Of a stretch of DNA of 64,000 nucleotides, positions 6,185 through 14,226 are shown one piece after another. Origin of the DNA: Bdellovibrio sp. SKB1291214 (lineage in GTDB: Bacteria > Bdellovibrionota > Bdellovibrionia > Bdellovibrionales > Bdellovibrionaceae); NCBI RefSeq assembly GCF_002209355.2, contig NZ_CP106855.1, forward strand, positions 1,054,001 through 1,118,000, read 5' to 3'. Every line of letters starts with the position of its first letter. The stretch's first letter is position 1. Below the pieces are notes generated by a model, which had not been told where the DNA came from, did not search any database, and saw only the letters and a program-made list of their open reading frames with translations. The position numbers and the translations under genes were made by a program.

Positions 6185-8080
6185 ATGAAATGTATATGTT
6201 TTCTTGCCCTGCTTATTTTCAGCCCTTTTGTTCAAGCCCAAAGCTTAGCGGACTCTGTCGTTCAGAGCGCACTGAAATTGAAGCTTGATCAAGACCAACA
6301 ATGGCTAAATCTATTGAACTATCGCAGAGACAGCGGGTTCAGTAAACAAAGCCAGGCCGACTCTCCGCTGTTCTTTTTCTCAAAAAAGGGAAAACAAAAT
6401 CCCCAGGCCGAGTTGATCGCCACTATCCAGGCGATCTTTGACCCGACGCTCACTCGCCCATCACCAGAGGGAAACTTACAAGAGCGTGCGCAGTGTTTAT
6501 TTCCAGGTCGATTCCTTTATTTAAAACGACATTTACCTGAAGCAAAATGGCCCCAAGTCAGCTGCCAACGCTTTGAAAACTTTCGAGGCATCCTTGATGC
6601 TCACTCAGCCACTTATGTTTTTTCTTCCTATTATATGAACAATCCTGCGTCTGCCTATGGGCATTCGTTTTTAAGATTAAATCGTGGAAGTTCCTCGTCG
6701 AATGAAAAAAAATACGAGCTGATCGATTTCGGTGTGGGCTTTTCTGGAGTTCCTGAGGGAGCAACACCAGCAACCTATGCTGTCATGGGATTGATGGGCA
6801 TGTTTACAGGGCGATTTGAAATTCAGCCTTATTATTTTAAGGTTCGAGAATATAACAACTTCGAAAGTCGGGATTTATGGGAGTACGATTTAGATCTTAC
6901 TCAGGATGAAATCGACCTTTTAGTGGCCCACGTTTACGAATTGCAACAAGCTCACTTTGATTATTGGTACTTCACTGAAAACTGCTCTTACAGAATCATC
7001 GCTGCTCTTGATGCCGTAAGACCTTCTTTAAACTTAGTTCAAAAAACGAAACGGGCTGTGCTTCCCAGCGACACGATGATCATGGTTTACGAGGCCCCGG
7101 GGGGCTTGGTTCGTAAACTTAGTTATCGTCCTTCGGGTCGCGCGACATTTGAACAAAGACTGACAACTTTGAACCAAGCTTCAAAAGAAAAATTTGCTAA
7201 ATTTATTCAAAGTGAAAATATCGAAGAGCTTGTGAATGGTAGCACAGATAAAGAACGTCAGGAGCTGTTGGACGCTGCAATTGACTACGTCGACTTTCGT
7301 TATGCCAGTGAAGTCCTGCATCAAAAAGGTCAATTCAAACTAAAAAAACAAATTCTGATAGCTCGCGCTGAAGTGAATCTTGTTTCTCCCGAACTTGAAA
7401 TCCCCGTGCCAATGCAAGACGCTCCTCATCAGGCCCACGGGTCCTCGCGCGCTAAAGCAGGCTACCTTTACCGCAACGACAAGAATCTAGCGACTTTGGG
7501 TCATCGTTTTGCTTTGCATGATCTGTTAGATCCTATTCGCGGCTATCCGGCTTATTCTGAAATGCAGATGATCCAAACAGACTTCAGTTATGATGCGCAA
7601 GCAGGGCGCGTTCAACTTGAAAAGATAGGCTTAGTGGAAATCGTGTCGCTTTCGAACTGGGACATTTTTACTCATGCCCCATCATGGCGTCTTAAGTTTG
7701 GCTGGGATCGGGACTACCAAACAGAATGCTCCTATGACTGTATGCCATTGTCTTTTTCGATCGGTGCTGGCCTTGCTAAGGAGCTTACAAAAAGTCTGAC
7801 GGCAAGCGCTTGGATCAGAGCCGGCTTTGCCTATGATCAAAATTTTGTAAACGATCAATTCCGTATGGGAATCGGTCCTGCAGTTTTATTGCGCTATAAC
7901 TGGAAGGATTCATTCAGCCTGCTTGCCGAGGCATGGTATCGATATGATAACCATGGCAGTAAAAATGAATACCGGGATTTGTTTGCCGGCGCCCAGGTCG
8001 CTCTAAGCAAAAACCTGGGATTGCGCCTTGGAGCAAAAGACCATGAAGAATACAGAGCAGAACTTAATTTCTATTACTAA
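6185..8080 (+). CDS. DUF4105 (Lnb N-terminal periplasmic domain) protein with C-terminal barrel-like region
   Basis: This 631-residue exported protein has a signal peptide (MKCICFLALLIFSPFVQAQ). The DUF4105 domain covers about residues 130-290, with NNPASAYGHSFLRL, IDFGVGFSG and TENCSYR; the conserved His and Cys suggest a papain-like hydrolase fold. The last 200 residues look like outer-membrane strands and end AELNFYY with a terminal aromatic. DUF4105 proteins in Bacteroidetes include the N-terminal part of lacto-N-biosidase Lnb; the activity here is unknown. No SD is visible, because the start directly follows the T-tract of the previous gene's terminator. It overlaps the convergent small gene by 17 bases. 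Confidence 0.8.
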   Translation: MKCICFLALLIFSPFVQAQSLADSVVQSALKLKLDQDQQWLNLLNYRRDSGFSKQSQADSPLFFFSKKGKQNPQAELIATIQAIFDPTLTRPSPEGNLQERAQCLFPGRFLYLKRHLPEAKWPQVSCQRFENFRGILDAHSATYVFSSYYMNNPASAYGHSFLRLNRGSSSSNEKKYELIDFGVGFSGVPEGATPATYAVMGLMGMFTGRFEIQPYYFKVREYNNFESRDLWEYDLDLTQDEIDLLVAHVYELQQAHFDYWYFTENCSYRIIAALDAVRPSLNLVQKTKRAVLPSDTMIMVYEAPGGLVRKLSYRPSGRATFEQRLTTLNQASKEKFAKFIQSENIEELVNGSTDKERQELLDAAIDYVDFRYASEVLHQKGQFKLKKQILIARAEVNLVSPELEIPVPMQDAPHQAHGSSRAKAGYLYRNDKNLATLGHRFALHDLLDPIRGYPAYSEMQMIQTDFSYDAQAGRVQLEKIGLVEIVSLSNWDIFTHAPSWRLKFGWDRDYQTECSYDCMPLSFSIGAGLAKELTKSLTASAWIRAGFAYDQNFVNDQFRMGIGPAVLLRYNWKDSFSLLAEAWYRYDNHGSKNEYRDLFAGAQVALSKNLGLRLGAKDHEEYRAELNFYY

Positions 8081-8225
8081 CAACTTGTCTTGAAGCGAAC
8101 ATCTTTACCGTAGGAGTTGATTCAAACGCGACCGAGGTATCGATGTGCGAAGACAGTTGTCCATGGAAGTAACCGGCAGAAAAACAAACTACGACAAAAA
8201 GAACCATATAAACTGCGTTTTTCAT
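8064..8225 (-). CDS. Small single-pass membrane protein, function unknown
   Basis: This 53-residue protein has one N-terminal hydrophobic segment (about residues 4-20), a short polar region, and no cysteine cluster. It begins at 8225 after a GGAGAG site, one base after the stop of the upstream gene (8227-8229), so the two are almost certainly co-transcribed. Its 3' end overlaps the convergent DUF4105 gene by 17 bases. The clear ribosome site and operon position support a real gene despite its size, but I cannot assign a role. Confidence 0.6.
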   Translation of the reverse strand: MKNAVYMVLFVVVCFSAGYFHGQLSSHIDTSVAFESTPTVKMFASRQVVSNRN

Positions 8226-8226
8226 A

Positions 8227-8937
8227 TTACTCTCCACGTGAGGCAATAGTTTGATTTAACCATTGCGATAATTTTGCTGGTTGACCGTGCGCAAATCCCT
8301 TCACGCTGATTTGCGCGTAATTTTTAATCTGCATACTTGCTGTAGATTTCGTGACGATCTTCATCGTTTTCTGAATTTGCTGTGGATTGACCAAAGCCAA
8401 TTGATCCAAAGCCTGCAAGGCACGAAGTCGTAAATTCAATTCCTGATTTTCAAATGTCACTTTCGTTAAACCCGATGTTTTAGAATAGACATAAGGAGTT
8501 TTAACGATTTCAAAAAGTGCGTTGTGCGCCTTAATTCCTGAAAGGCTAATCAAGTACACCGTCATCAAACGTTCGTTCACGTTTAAAGACGTATCCACAG
8601 ATTTAGCAGCCAGGTTCATAAGATCATTGTAGGAAAGTTTTTCTGCTTGAGCACGTACAGTTGCTTCACGTTGTTTCCAATCAACTTTACCGTGATTCAA
8701 ACTGTCCATTTCCTGGTCCAGAAGGACTTGTGCAACATCAAAACCCGCAGCTTTTTTAGCTGGGGACTTTGCTTTTAACAAAGAGGATGTTTTTGTTTGT
8801 GAAAAAGGAGCCACCGTGGTTGCCAATTGCGCTACCGGTGCCGCTGCGACAGCAGGGCCTTTCATTTTCTCGGCGGCGTAGACCGTACCGGCCACAATGG
8901 CTATGACGATCATATATACTTTGGCTTCGTGGGACAT
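8227..8937 (-). CDS. Membrane-anchored helical protein, function unknown
   Basis: This 236-residue protein has an N-terminal hydrophobic segment (about 7-22, VYMIVIAIVAGTVYAA) serving as an anchor or signal. An Ala/Lys-rich linker follows, then a helical C-terminal domain of about 170 residues with repeats of Leu and Ala resembling HEAT-like helices. The start at 8937 is set by AAGGAGG eight bases upstream; a longer reading to 8994 lacks a ribosome site. It leads a two-gene unit with the small membrane protein. I do not recognise the family. Confidence 0.65.
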   Translation of the reverse strand: MSHEAKVYMIVIAIVAGTVYAAEKMKGPAVAAAPVAQLATTVAPFSQTKTSSLLKAKSPAKKAAGFDVAQVLLDQEMDSLNHGKVDWKQREATVRAQAEKLSYNDLMNLAAKSVDTSLNVNERLMTVYLISLSGIKAHNALFEIVKTPYVYSKTSGLTKVTFENQELNLRLRALQALDQLALVNPQQIQKTMKIVTKSTASMQIKNYAQISVKGFAHGQPAKLSQWLNQTIASRGE

Positions 8938-9219
8938 AACGTCCTCCTTCGACTTTGATCTCCTTACAACTCCCGTGCCCCCTTCCAGCTGCAAATACTT
9001 CGTATTGAGAACTGTTCAGATGTAAAAAACATAGGCACATGCCGCTTTGAGGCTGTTCCAGTGCGATCGCTCCACCAGTGAGATACCACTTCTGCTACAC
9101 AACTAGGCGCATTAAGCCTCACAATTTTCGTGCTGCGATGTGCGCCTGTAGACAACCTTGCCCGACTCACTACACTTAAGAAGTCACGGTGCTCATTCGA
9201 GTGCGCCATCGAGGTATTA

Positions 9220-10014
9220 ATGCAGCAGTATCATGATCTAATGAAATTCGTTTTGGAGAACGGAACCAAGAAAGAAGACCGTACCGGTACGGGCACGATT
9301 TCTACGTTCGGATATCAAATGCGCTTTGATTTGCAAAAAGGTTTTCCGTTATTAACGACGAAAAAGCTGCATACGCGCTCCATCTTTCATGAACTGTTGT
9401 GGTTCCTTAAAGGCGAAACAAACATTCAGTACCTTAAAGACAATAAAGTCACCATCTGGGATGAGTGGGCAGATGAAAATGGCAACTTAGGCCCGGTCTA
9501 TGGCAAGCAATGGAGATCTTGGGAAACTGCTGACGGTCGCACGATTGATCAGATTTCAAACGTGGTTGAACAAATCAAAAAAAATCCTGACTCGCGCCGC
9601 CTGCTAGTAATTGCCTTTAATCCGGGTGATGTTGAAAAAATGGCTTTGCCTCCATGTCATGCGTTCTTTCAGTTTTACGTAGCTAACGGAAAACTTTCTT
9701 GTCAGCTTTATCAACGTAGCGCCGATATTTTCTTGGGTGTGCCATTTAATATCGCAAGCTATGCATTGCTGGTTCATATGATCGCGCAGGTTTGCAACCT
9801 TGAAGTGGGTGACTTTGTTCATACGTTGGGCGATGCGCACATTTACTCGAATCACATTGAGCAAGTGAAAACACAACTTGCCCGCGAGGAAAGACCTCTG
9901 CCGCAATTAAAACTAAACCCGGATGTGAAAAACCTGTTCGATTTTAAATACGAAGATATCGAAATCATTGGTTATGATCCGCACCCTGCGATCAAGGCAC
10001 CGGTAGCAGTATGA
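9220..10014 (+). CDS. thyA: Thymidylate synthase
   Basis: ThyA methylates dUMP to dTMP with methylene-tetrahydrofolate, yielding dihydrofolate. The 264-residue length equals that of the E. coli enzyme. Seen motifs: KEDRTGTGT, the active-site [11 protein letters not shown] cysteine, [24 protein letters not shown] for dUMP binding, and the [10 protein letters not shown] end. The start at 9220 gives the family N-terminus ([15 protein letters not shown]) and follows GAGGT; about 30 extra in-frame residues upstream are not family-like. The stop overlaps the folA start by four bases (ATGA), coupling synthase and reductase. Confidence 0.97.
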   Translation: MQQYHDLMKFVLENGTKKEDRTGTGTISTFGYQMRFDLQKGFPLLTTKKLHTRSIFHELLWFLKGETNIQYLKDNKVTIWDEWADENGNLGPVYGKQWRSWETADGRTIDQISNVVEQIKKNPDSRRLLVIAFNPGDVEKMALPPCHAFFQFYVANGKLSCQLYQRSADIFLGVPFNIASYALLVHMIAQVCNLEVGDFVHTLGDAHIYSNHIEQVKTQLAREERPLPQLKLNPDVKNLFDFKYEDIEIIGYDPHPAIKAPVAV

Positions 10015-10526
10015 TTTTAACCCATATCGTAGCATGCTCTGAAAATCGCGTGATTGGAACTCAAGGCGGACTCCCATGGGATCTGCCCGAGGACATGAAG
10101 TTTTTCCGAGACACTACGAAGGGACACGTGATGATCATGGGTCGTAAGACTTTTGATTCTTTCCACGGTAAAGCTTTGCCGAATCGTTACCATATCGTGG
10201 TGACTCGCGATCCTTCCAAACATTCCTTCCCTTCCACAGAAAAAAGCCCAGTGGTTTTTGTGGCAAGCCTTGAAGAGGCTGTGGAGCACGCCCGTCCCTT
10301 AACAGCTCAATGGGGAGAGGAAGTTTTCATCATTGGTGGTGGTGAAATCTATAAGCAGGCCTTTGCTAAAAACCTGACTGACAAGGTCTATCTAACTCTG
10401 ATCCACCGCGAATTTCCCGGTGACACACATTATCCAGAAATTGACGAAAAATTATTCACTCTCACTCAACGTCGAGACGTGGAGTTGCCTATTCCTTTTT
10501 CGTTTCTTACATACCTGAAAAAGTAG
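10011..10526 (+). CDS. folA: Dihydrofolate reductase
   Basis: FolA reduces the dihydrofolate made by ThyA back to tetrahydrofolate using NADPH. The 171-residue protein has [22 protein letters not shown] at the N-terminus with the catalytic acidic residue, the NADPH-binding MGRKTFDS, and [12 protein letters not shown]. The start ATG overlaps the thyA stop as ATGA, so translation is probably coupled. The pairing is common in bacteria. A 17-base perfect palindrome follows the gene at 10539-10555. Confidence 0.96.
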   Translation: MILTHIVACSENRVIGTQGGLPWDLPEDMKFFRDTTKGHVMIMGRKTFDSFHGKALPNRYHIVVTRDPSKHSFPSTEKSPVVFVASLEEAVEHARPLTAQWGEEVFIIGGGEIYKQAFAKNLTDKVYLTLIHREFPGDTHYPEIDEKLFTLTQRRDVELPIPFSFLTYLKK

Positions 10527-10538
10527 GGACCAGATTTG

Positions 10539-10555
10539 AATCTCATTATGAGATT
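10539..10555. other. Perfect 17-base palindrome after folA
   Basis: AATCTCAT-T-ATGAGATT lies 13 bases after the folA stop. A CTTTTT tract follows about 8 bases later on the plus strand. It could be a weak terminator for thyA-folA or an operator upstream of the PilZ gene. A related TCTCA-GAA-TGAGATTG occurs at about 35056-35071, ahead of a lipoprotein gene. Confidence 0.4.
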
Positions 10556-10645
10556 GCAAGCTTTTTCCCTTAGAGATTTCTGAAAACCACCCGAAAATAG
10601 TAGTAAGCAGTCCTGCTCCGCAGGTGTATTTCGAGGTGGGTACTA

Positions 10646-10948
10646 ATGAGCTCAAAACGCTTTCAGACAAAGGAACAAGCTAAGCTTGAGGTTTACGGTC
10701 ACATCGGCAAATCCGGTGCGCAAATGCGTAACCTGTCTGCAACGGGCGCTTACCTTGAGATCGCAAAAGGAGACTACGTCCCTAAAAAAGGCGACCTTCT
10801 AAATCTGACAGTGGAACTCGAATCTCTGAAACGTGTTTACAATGTGGCCGCAGAGGTCGTGTGGAGTAAAGGTTTGGGCCTTGGCATATGTTTTATCCAC
10901 AAAGACGACATCCTTGAAAGAATGATGGCCAAGGCTGGCGTTTTTTAA
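10646..10948 (+). CDS. PilZ-domain protein
   Basis: This is a single-domain protein of 100 residues. PilZ domains bind cyclic di-GMP through an N-terminal RxxxR and a (D/N)xSxxG motif. The second is present as NLSATG within RNLSATGAYLEI, and GLGLGICFI matches the late beta-strand. The first motif is not clean: only a basic stretch (SKRF...K) is seen, so c-di-GMP binding is uncertain. GAGGTGGG precedes the ATG. B. bacteriovorus has many PilZ proteins that help switch between predatory and free growth (general knowledge); this one has no linked output domain. murB follows 14 bases downstream. Confidence 0.8.
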   Translation: MSSKRFQTKEQAKLEVYGHIGKSGAQMRNLSATGAYLEIAKGDYVPKKGDLLNLTVELESLKRVYNVAAEVVWSKGLGLGICFIHKDDILERMMAKAGVF

Positions 10949-10962
10949 TATAGTTCCTGTCA

Positions 10963-11976
10963 ATGCAACTTCTCGCACAACATGATCTTAGTTCTTTAAA
11001 TACCTTGGGTTTAAAATCCCAAGCGGAACTCTATACAGAGTTGCATACATTTTCCGACGTCCAAGATCTTTTGAAAGATCAACAACTAAAAAAAATCACA
11101 TGGCGTATTTTGGGCGGCGGCTCAAACCTGGTTCTTCCCGCGAAAGTGGGGGGATTGATCATCCGCTTGGCCAACAAGGGTCGCGAGCTTGTGCACGAAG
11201 ACCATGAAGCTTGGTATGTGAAAGCTCAATCCGGAGAAAACTGGAATGAGTTCGTTCGTTGGACTTTGGATATGGGTTTCTGGGGCTTAGAAAATCTTTC
11301 TTTGATTCCCGGAACCGTAGGTGCCTCACCAATTCAAAACATCGGAGCTTACGGCGTTGAAGTGAAAGACACGATTTACGAAGTCAACTGCGTGGATCTT
11401 GCCACGGGTGAAATGAAAAACTTCACTAATTCTGAATGCCAGTTTTCATATCGTGATAGCTATTTTAAAAATGCAGGCGCCGGAAAATATCTAATTTGGG
11501 AAGTAACATTCAAACTTCCTAAGCAAAACAATTTGCATCTTGAATACGGCGATGTTCGCAAAGAATTGGAACGCCAAGGTTTGGAAGCTAATCCCCGTAA
11601 CATTTCGAAAGTGGTTTGCGAAATCCGCTCTAGCAAGCTTCCCGATCCTGCTGTTATTGGCAACGCTGGAAGCTTTTTTAAAAATCCGATCGTACCCGTG
11701 GCACTTCGTGACCAGTTGCTGTTGAAATATCCATCGCTCGTCAGCTTTCCTTATGCTGATGGCAAAGTAAAATTGGCTGCAGGTTGGTTGATTGATCAAG
11801 CCGGTTGGAAGGGCAAACAGATCGGCCCCGTAGGCATGTTTGAAAAGCAAGCGCTGGTTTTAGTCAATCACGGCGGAGCTGATTCAGATGACGTGTGGAC
11901 GACAGCCACTCAGGTCTGCGCCGATGTAAAAGCACGCTTCGGCGTCGAGTTGGAACCAGAACCTATTCGCTGGTAA
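10963..11976 (+). CDS. murB: UDP-N-acetylenolpyruvoylglucosamine reductase
   Basis: MurB reduces UDP-GlcNAc-enolpyruvate to UDP-MurNAc, an early step of peptidoglycan synthesis, with bound FAD and NADPH. The 337-residue length fits the E. coli (type I) form. Visible motifs: NTLGLKSQAE at the start, GGGSNLVLP, SLIPGTVGASPIQNIGAYG for FAD binding, YRDSYFK, and GNAGSFFKNP with the catalytic Ser. The C-terminal LEPEPIRW carries the catalytic Glu region. It starts 14 bases after the PilZ gene stop and may be co-transcribed with it. The upstream SD is weak. Confidence 0.96.
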   Translation: MQLLAQHDLSSLNTLGLKSQAELYTELHTFSDVQDLLKDQQLKKITWRILGGGSNLVLPAKVGGLIIRLANKGRELVHEDHEAWYVKAQSGENWNEFVRWTLDMGFWGLENLSLIPGTVGASPIQNIGAYGVEVKDTIYEVNCVDLATGEMKNFTNSECQFSYRDSYFKNAGAGKYLIWEVTFKLPKQNNLHLEYGDVRKELERQGLEANPRNISKVVCEIRSSKLPDPAVIGNAGSFFKNPIVPVALRDQLLLKYPSLVSFPYADGKVKLAAGWLIDQAGWKGKQIGPVGMFEKQALVLVNHGGADSDDVWTTATQVCADVKARFGVELEPEPIRW

Positions 11977-12000
11977 CTGGCTCCGCTCAATCAGAACTAT

Positions 12001-12630
12001 CTAGAAGAAATTCTCATCATCGAAATCATAGTCGCGGCAATAAGCATTCTTTTTGTTGTAGTACTTGTAGTTTGCGTTGCAGGGATCGTAGCTAGAGAAA
12101 GCCCATTCCTCCCCCTGCCATACTTTTTCGATGAAGTATCTTTTAGCCGGTTTGAATTTTTGAACGTGATGATATTTGAACGTTAATTGTTTCAAAGCTT
12201 CTTCCTTGCTCTTACCTTGGAAGACCATTTGGTAAAGGGCTGCGGCCTCCCCAGATCGATCCGCGCCACCTTGGCAATGAATCAAGATCGGGCGTGGAGC
12301 CATGTTTAACAAATCCAAAAGCTTCAAAAGATTTTTGCGATGAGGAATCTCTTCCGCAGTCATCGGAATATCGTAGTGAATAACTCCCATGTCTTTAGAG
12401 ACAGCAAGTTCTTGCTGCCACCACAACGAAAGAGGCTCTGCCCCACGCAAGTTGATAATCGATTGGATCTTGTGCTTTTTGAGGTAATGTTTAAGCTCCA
12501 AAACATCCAACTGGGCAGAACGGTACAACTGACCTTTATCAACTTCGTGGAAGTTTGGACCAAGAATATCACTGGCAAAGGCTGGCTTAAAAACCATCAA
12601 GGAGAACAATAAGATAAACAGCTTTTTCAT
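12001..12630 (-). CDS. Exported dual-specificity-type protein phosphatase
   Basis: This 209-residue protein has a signal peptide ending around residue 19 (AFASD). The active-site loop is HCQGGADRSG, matching HCxxGxxRS of the cysteine phosphatases, with an upstream LYRSAQ and SIINLRGAE typical of the DSP/tyrosine phosphatase-like fold. The family forms a thiophosphate intermediate on the Cys. Location outside the cytoplasm suggests an envelope or prey-side substrate such as phosphotyrosine, phosphoinositide or a polysaccharide phosphate, which cannot be told from sequence. It converges on murB with only 24 bases between the stops and no visible terminator. Confidence 0.8.
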   Translation of the reverse strand: MKKLFILLFSLMVFKPAFASDILGPNFHEVDKGQLYRSAQLDVLELKHYLKKHKIQSIINLRGAEPLSLWWQQELAVSKDMGVIHYDIPMTAEEIPHRKNLLKLLDLLNMAPRPILIHCQGGADRSGEAAALYQMVFQGKSKEEALKQLTFKYHHVQKFKPAKRYFIEKVWQGEEWAFSSYDPCNANYKYYNKKNAYCRDYDFDDENFF

Positions 12631-12821
12631 AGGGCGTTGGGCTTACCAACACCTGCCCCGCGTTAACCAGAACTTTCCCCCAAATTGCAAAAGGTGCCTG
12701 CCCATTTTTTTTGGAGTGACGTCGTATTTCTGTCGGTTGTCACATTCTTAGACAAGGTTTTTGCCGCCATCTTAAATATAGGCTAGCTTAGCAAGGCTTT
12801 AGAATTGCAAAGGAACTCGCC

Positions 12822-13286
12822 ATGGATTCGCGTTGGTTGAAAATCATTTTTAGCATTCTTGCCGTTCTATCCATCTATTCTTTGGACGCTAGCGCTGCCT
12901 CTGCCGAAAGCTGCGAACCTAGCCGCCGCGCAGGCCTAGCGATGGACCAAAGAGACGACAGCAGATTCAACTGCCTTAAGAAAAAGAAAGCCCAACTCAA
13001 CGTCGCTCAATGCCTGACGATCGCTAAATCCATGGAGTACTCAAACAACGCCGAAGAAGCTCGCTTGATTTGTTTGTACGATTTAAAATCCGTCACCCTT
13101 AAAGAATGCGCAACGATCGCCAAGAACATGGAATACGCAGACTCAGGCGACGAGACGAAATGGCACTGCATCCGCGAGTTCAACAAAACGATCACTAAAA
13201 AACAGTGCACCCAACTGGCAAAGTCGATGAGCTACCCATCCAACACGGATCGAGCCCTCATCTACTGCGACAACGAACTACAATAA
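12822..13286 (+). CDS. Secreted protein of four C-x19-C repeats
   Basis: This 154-residue protein has a signal-like hydrophobic start (residues 5-27). The mature part has exactly eight cysteines, in four units of C, 19 residues, C, separated by 12, 11 and 12 residues. Units share an I/LAKSMEYSN-type core (IAKSMEYSN, IAKNMEYAD, LAKSMSYPS); the first unit is more diverged. Regular spacing suggests one disulfide per unit or a bound ligand. AAGGAAC precedes the ATG. I do not know a named family. A helical-hairpin repeat is likely, and the periplasm or outside is the likely site. Confidence 0.7.
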   Translation: MDSRWLKIIFSILAVLSIYSLDASAASAESCEPSRRAGLAMDQRDDSRFNCLKKKKAQLNVAQCLTIAKSMEYSNNAEEARLICLYDLKSVTLKECATIAKNMEYADSGDETKWHCIREFNKTITKKQCTQLAKSMSYPSNTDRALIYCDNELQ

Positions 13287-13407
13287 ACCCAGAAGTAACC
13301 ACGAACTGGCCCACTAAAACACGAACAATTGTCTAAAATAGTTGTAAGCCCGGGTTACCTCTGGGATGCCGCAGCACTATGGACCCCAAATCCCGACTAA
13401 AGTCCTG

Positions 13408-13427
13408 AACATTACACCAACATTACA
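13408..13427 (+). promoter_or_regulatory. Direct repeat in the TetR leader
   Basis: AACATTACA occurs twice, at 13408-13416 and 13419-13427, with an 11-base period, close to one helical turn. It lies about 100 bases before the TetR-type gene. Repeats one turn apart suit side-by-side protein binding. Confidence 0.35.
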
Positions 13428-13513
13428 GGTTTGTAAAAAACCAGACTTGCCTCCCGCGTCCAGCAAGACCTATTCTGTCCTCATCAGAAGGACTCTTGTC
13501 CTAAGGAAAGGGA

Positions 13514-13531
13514 GAATCATTCAAATGATTC
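13514..13531 (+). promoter_or_regulatory. Palindrome spanning the start codon of the TetR gene
   Basis: GAATCATT-CA-AATGATTC has perfect 8-base arms. The right arm contains the ATG start codon (13525-13527). It could be an autoregulatory operator, or fold in RNA to limit initiation. Confidence 0.5.
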
Positions 13532-14166
13532 AGTCTATGGAAAAAGAAAAAGCGAAGAAGACTAAGATTATAGTGAAAGCGCCGACTCAAGAACGTTCCC
13601 GCCAGACAGTAAGCACTATTCTGGATGCATGTTCTCGCTTGTTGGTTTCTGAAGGATTTTACTCCATTACAACTGACAAAATTGCGAAGGAAGCAGGAGT
13701 GAGCATTGGTTCACTTTATCAATTCTTCGGCAATAAAGAGTCCGTGGTACAAGCGGTTGTAAAAAACCTGATGGAAGAAGACAAACGCATCTTGAGCGAA
13801 AAAATGCGTTCGATCTTTCCTTTGCCTCCGGAACAAAGAGTTCGCGCTATGTTAGAAGTAGCTTTCGAAACTTACCGCAGACAATACGAGTTGCGTGCGA
13901 AGCTAACAACGATTCAATACTACGTTGCCGACGCAGCCTACATTTCTGAGTCTATCCGTTTTTTCCAAGAGATCATTCGTTACAACCTTCCCCAAGTACC
14001 GGGCAAGGATATGGATAAAATCTCTTACGTGATCGTGAATGCGTTCATGGGCCTTGCAAACACAATGGCGATCGATAATCCAAACTACATCAACGACCCA
14101 ACAATCTTAAGCGAGATGACGAAGTTGTTTATGAAGTACTTGGATCTTCCAGTTGAAACTGCTTAA
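13525..14166 (+). CDS. TetR/AcrR family transcriptional regulator
   Basis: This 213-residue protein has a helix-turn-helix at about residues 40-65, where TTDKIAKEAGVSIGSLYQFFGNKESV is the standard TetR pattern. The remainder is a helical ligand/dimer domain without a recognised ligand. A basic stretch (KEKAKKTK) precedes the HTH. I start it at 13525, nine bases after GGGAGA; the in-frame extension back to 13366 is not family-like. The start overlaps a perfect palindrome. No divergent target is adjacent, so its regulon is unknown. A bidirectional terminator follows. Confidence 0.88.
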   Translation: MIQSMEKEKAKKTKIIVKAPTQERSRQTVSTILDACSRLLVSEGFYSITTDKIAKEAGVSIGSLYQFFGNKESVVQAVVKNLMEEDKRILSEKMRSIFPLPPEQRVRAMLEVAFETYRRQYELRAKLTTIQYYVADAAYISESIRFFQEIIRYNLPQVPGKDMDKISYVIVNAFMGLANTMAIDNPNYINDPTILSEMTKLFMKYLDLPVETA

Positions 14167-14176
14167 AGCTAGAACT

Positions 14177-14206
14177 AAAAAACCCGGTAGAAATACCGGG
14201 TTTTTT
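14177..14206. terminator. Bidirectional intrinsic terminator
   Basis: The AACCCGGTA and TACCGGGTT arms flank a GAAA tetraloop, with A and T runs on both sides. It serves the TetR gene and the convergent lytic transglycosylase gene. Confidence 0.9.
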
Positions 14207-14226
14207 AGTTTTTGATACAGTAATTA

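Noticed and set aside
9005-9018. GAACTGTT resembling the core of the stop-linked repeat
   Set aside because: Only eight bases match, it lacks the GGG/ACC ends and T-tract, and it is not near a stop codon.
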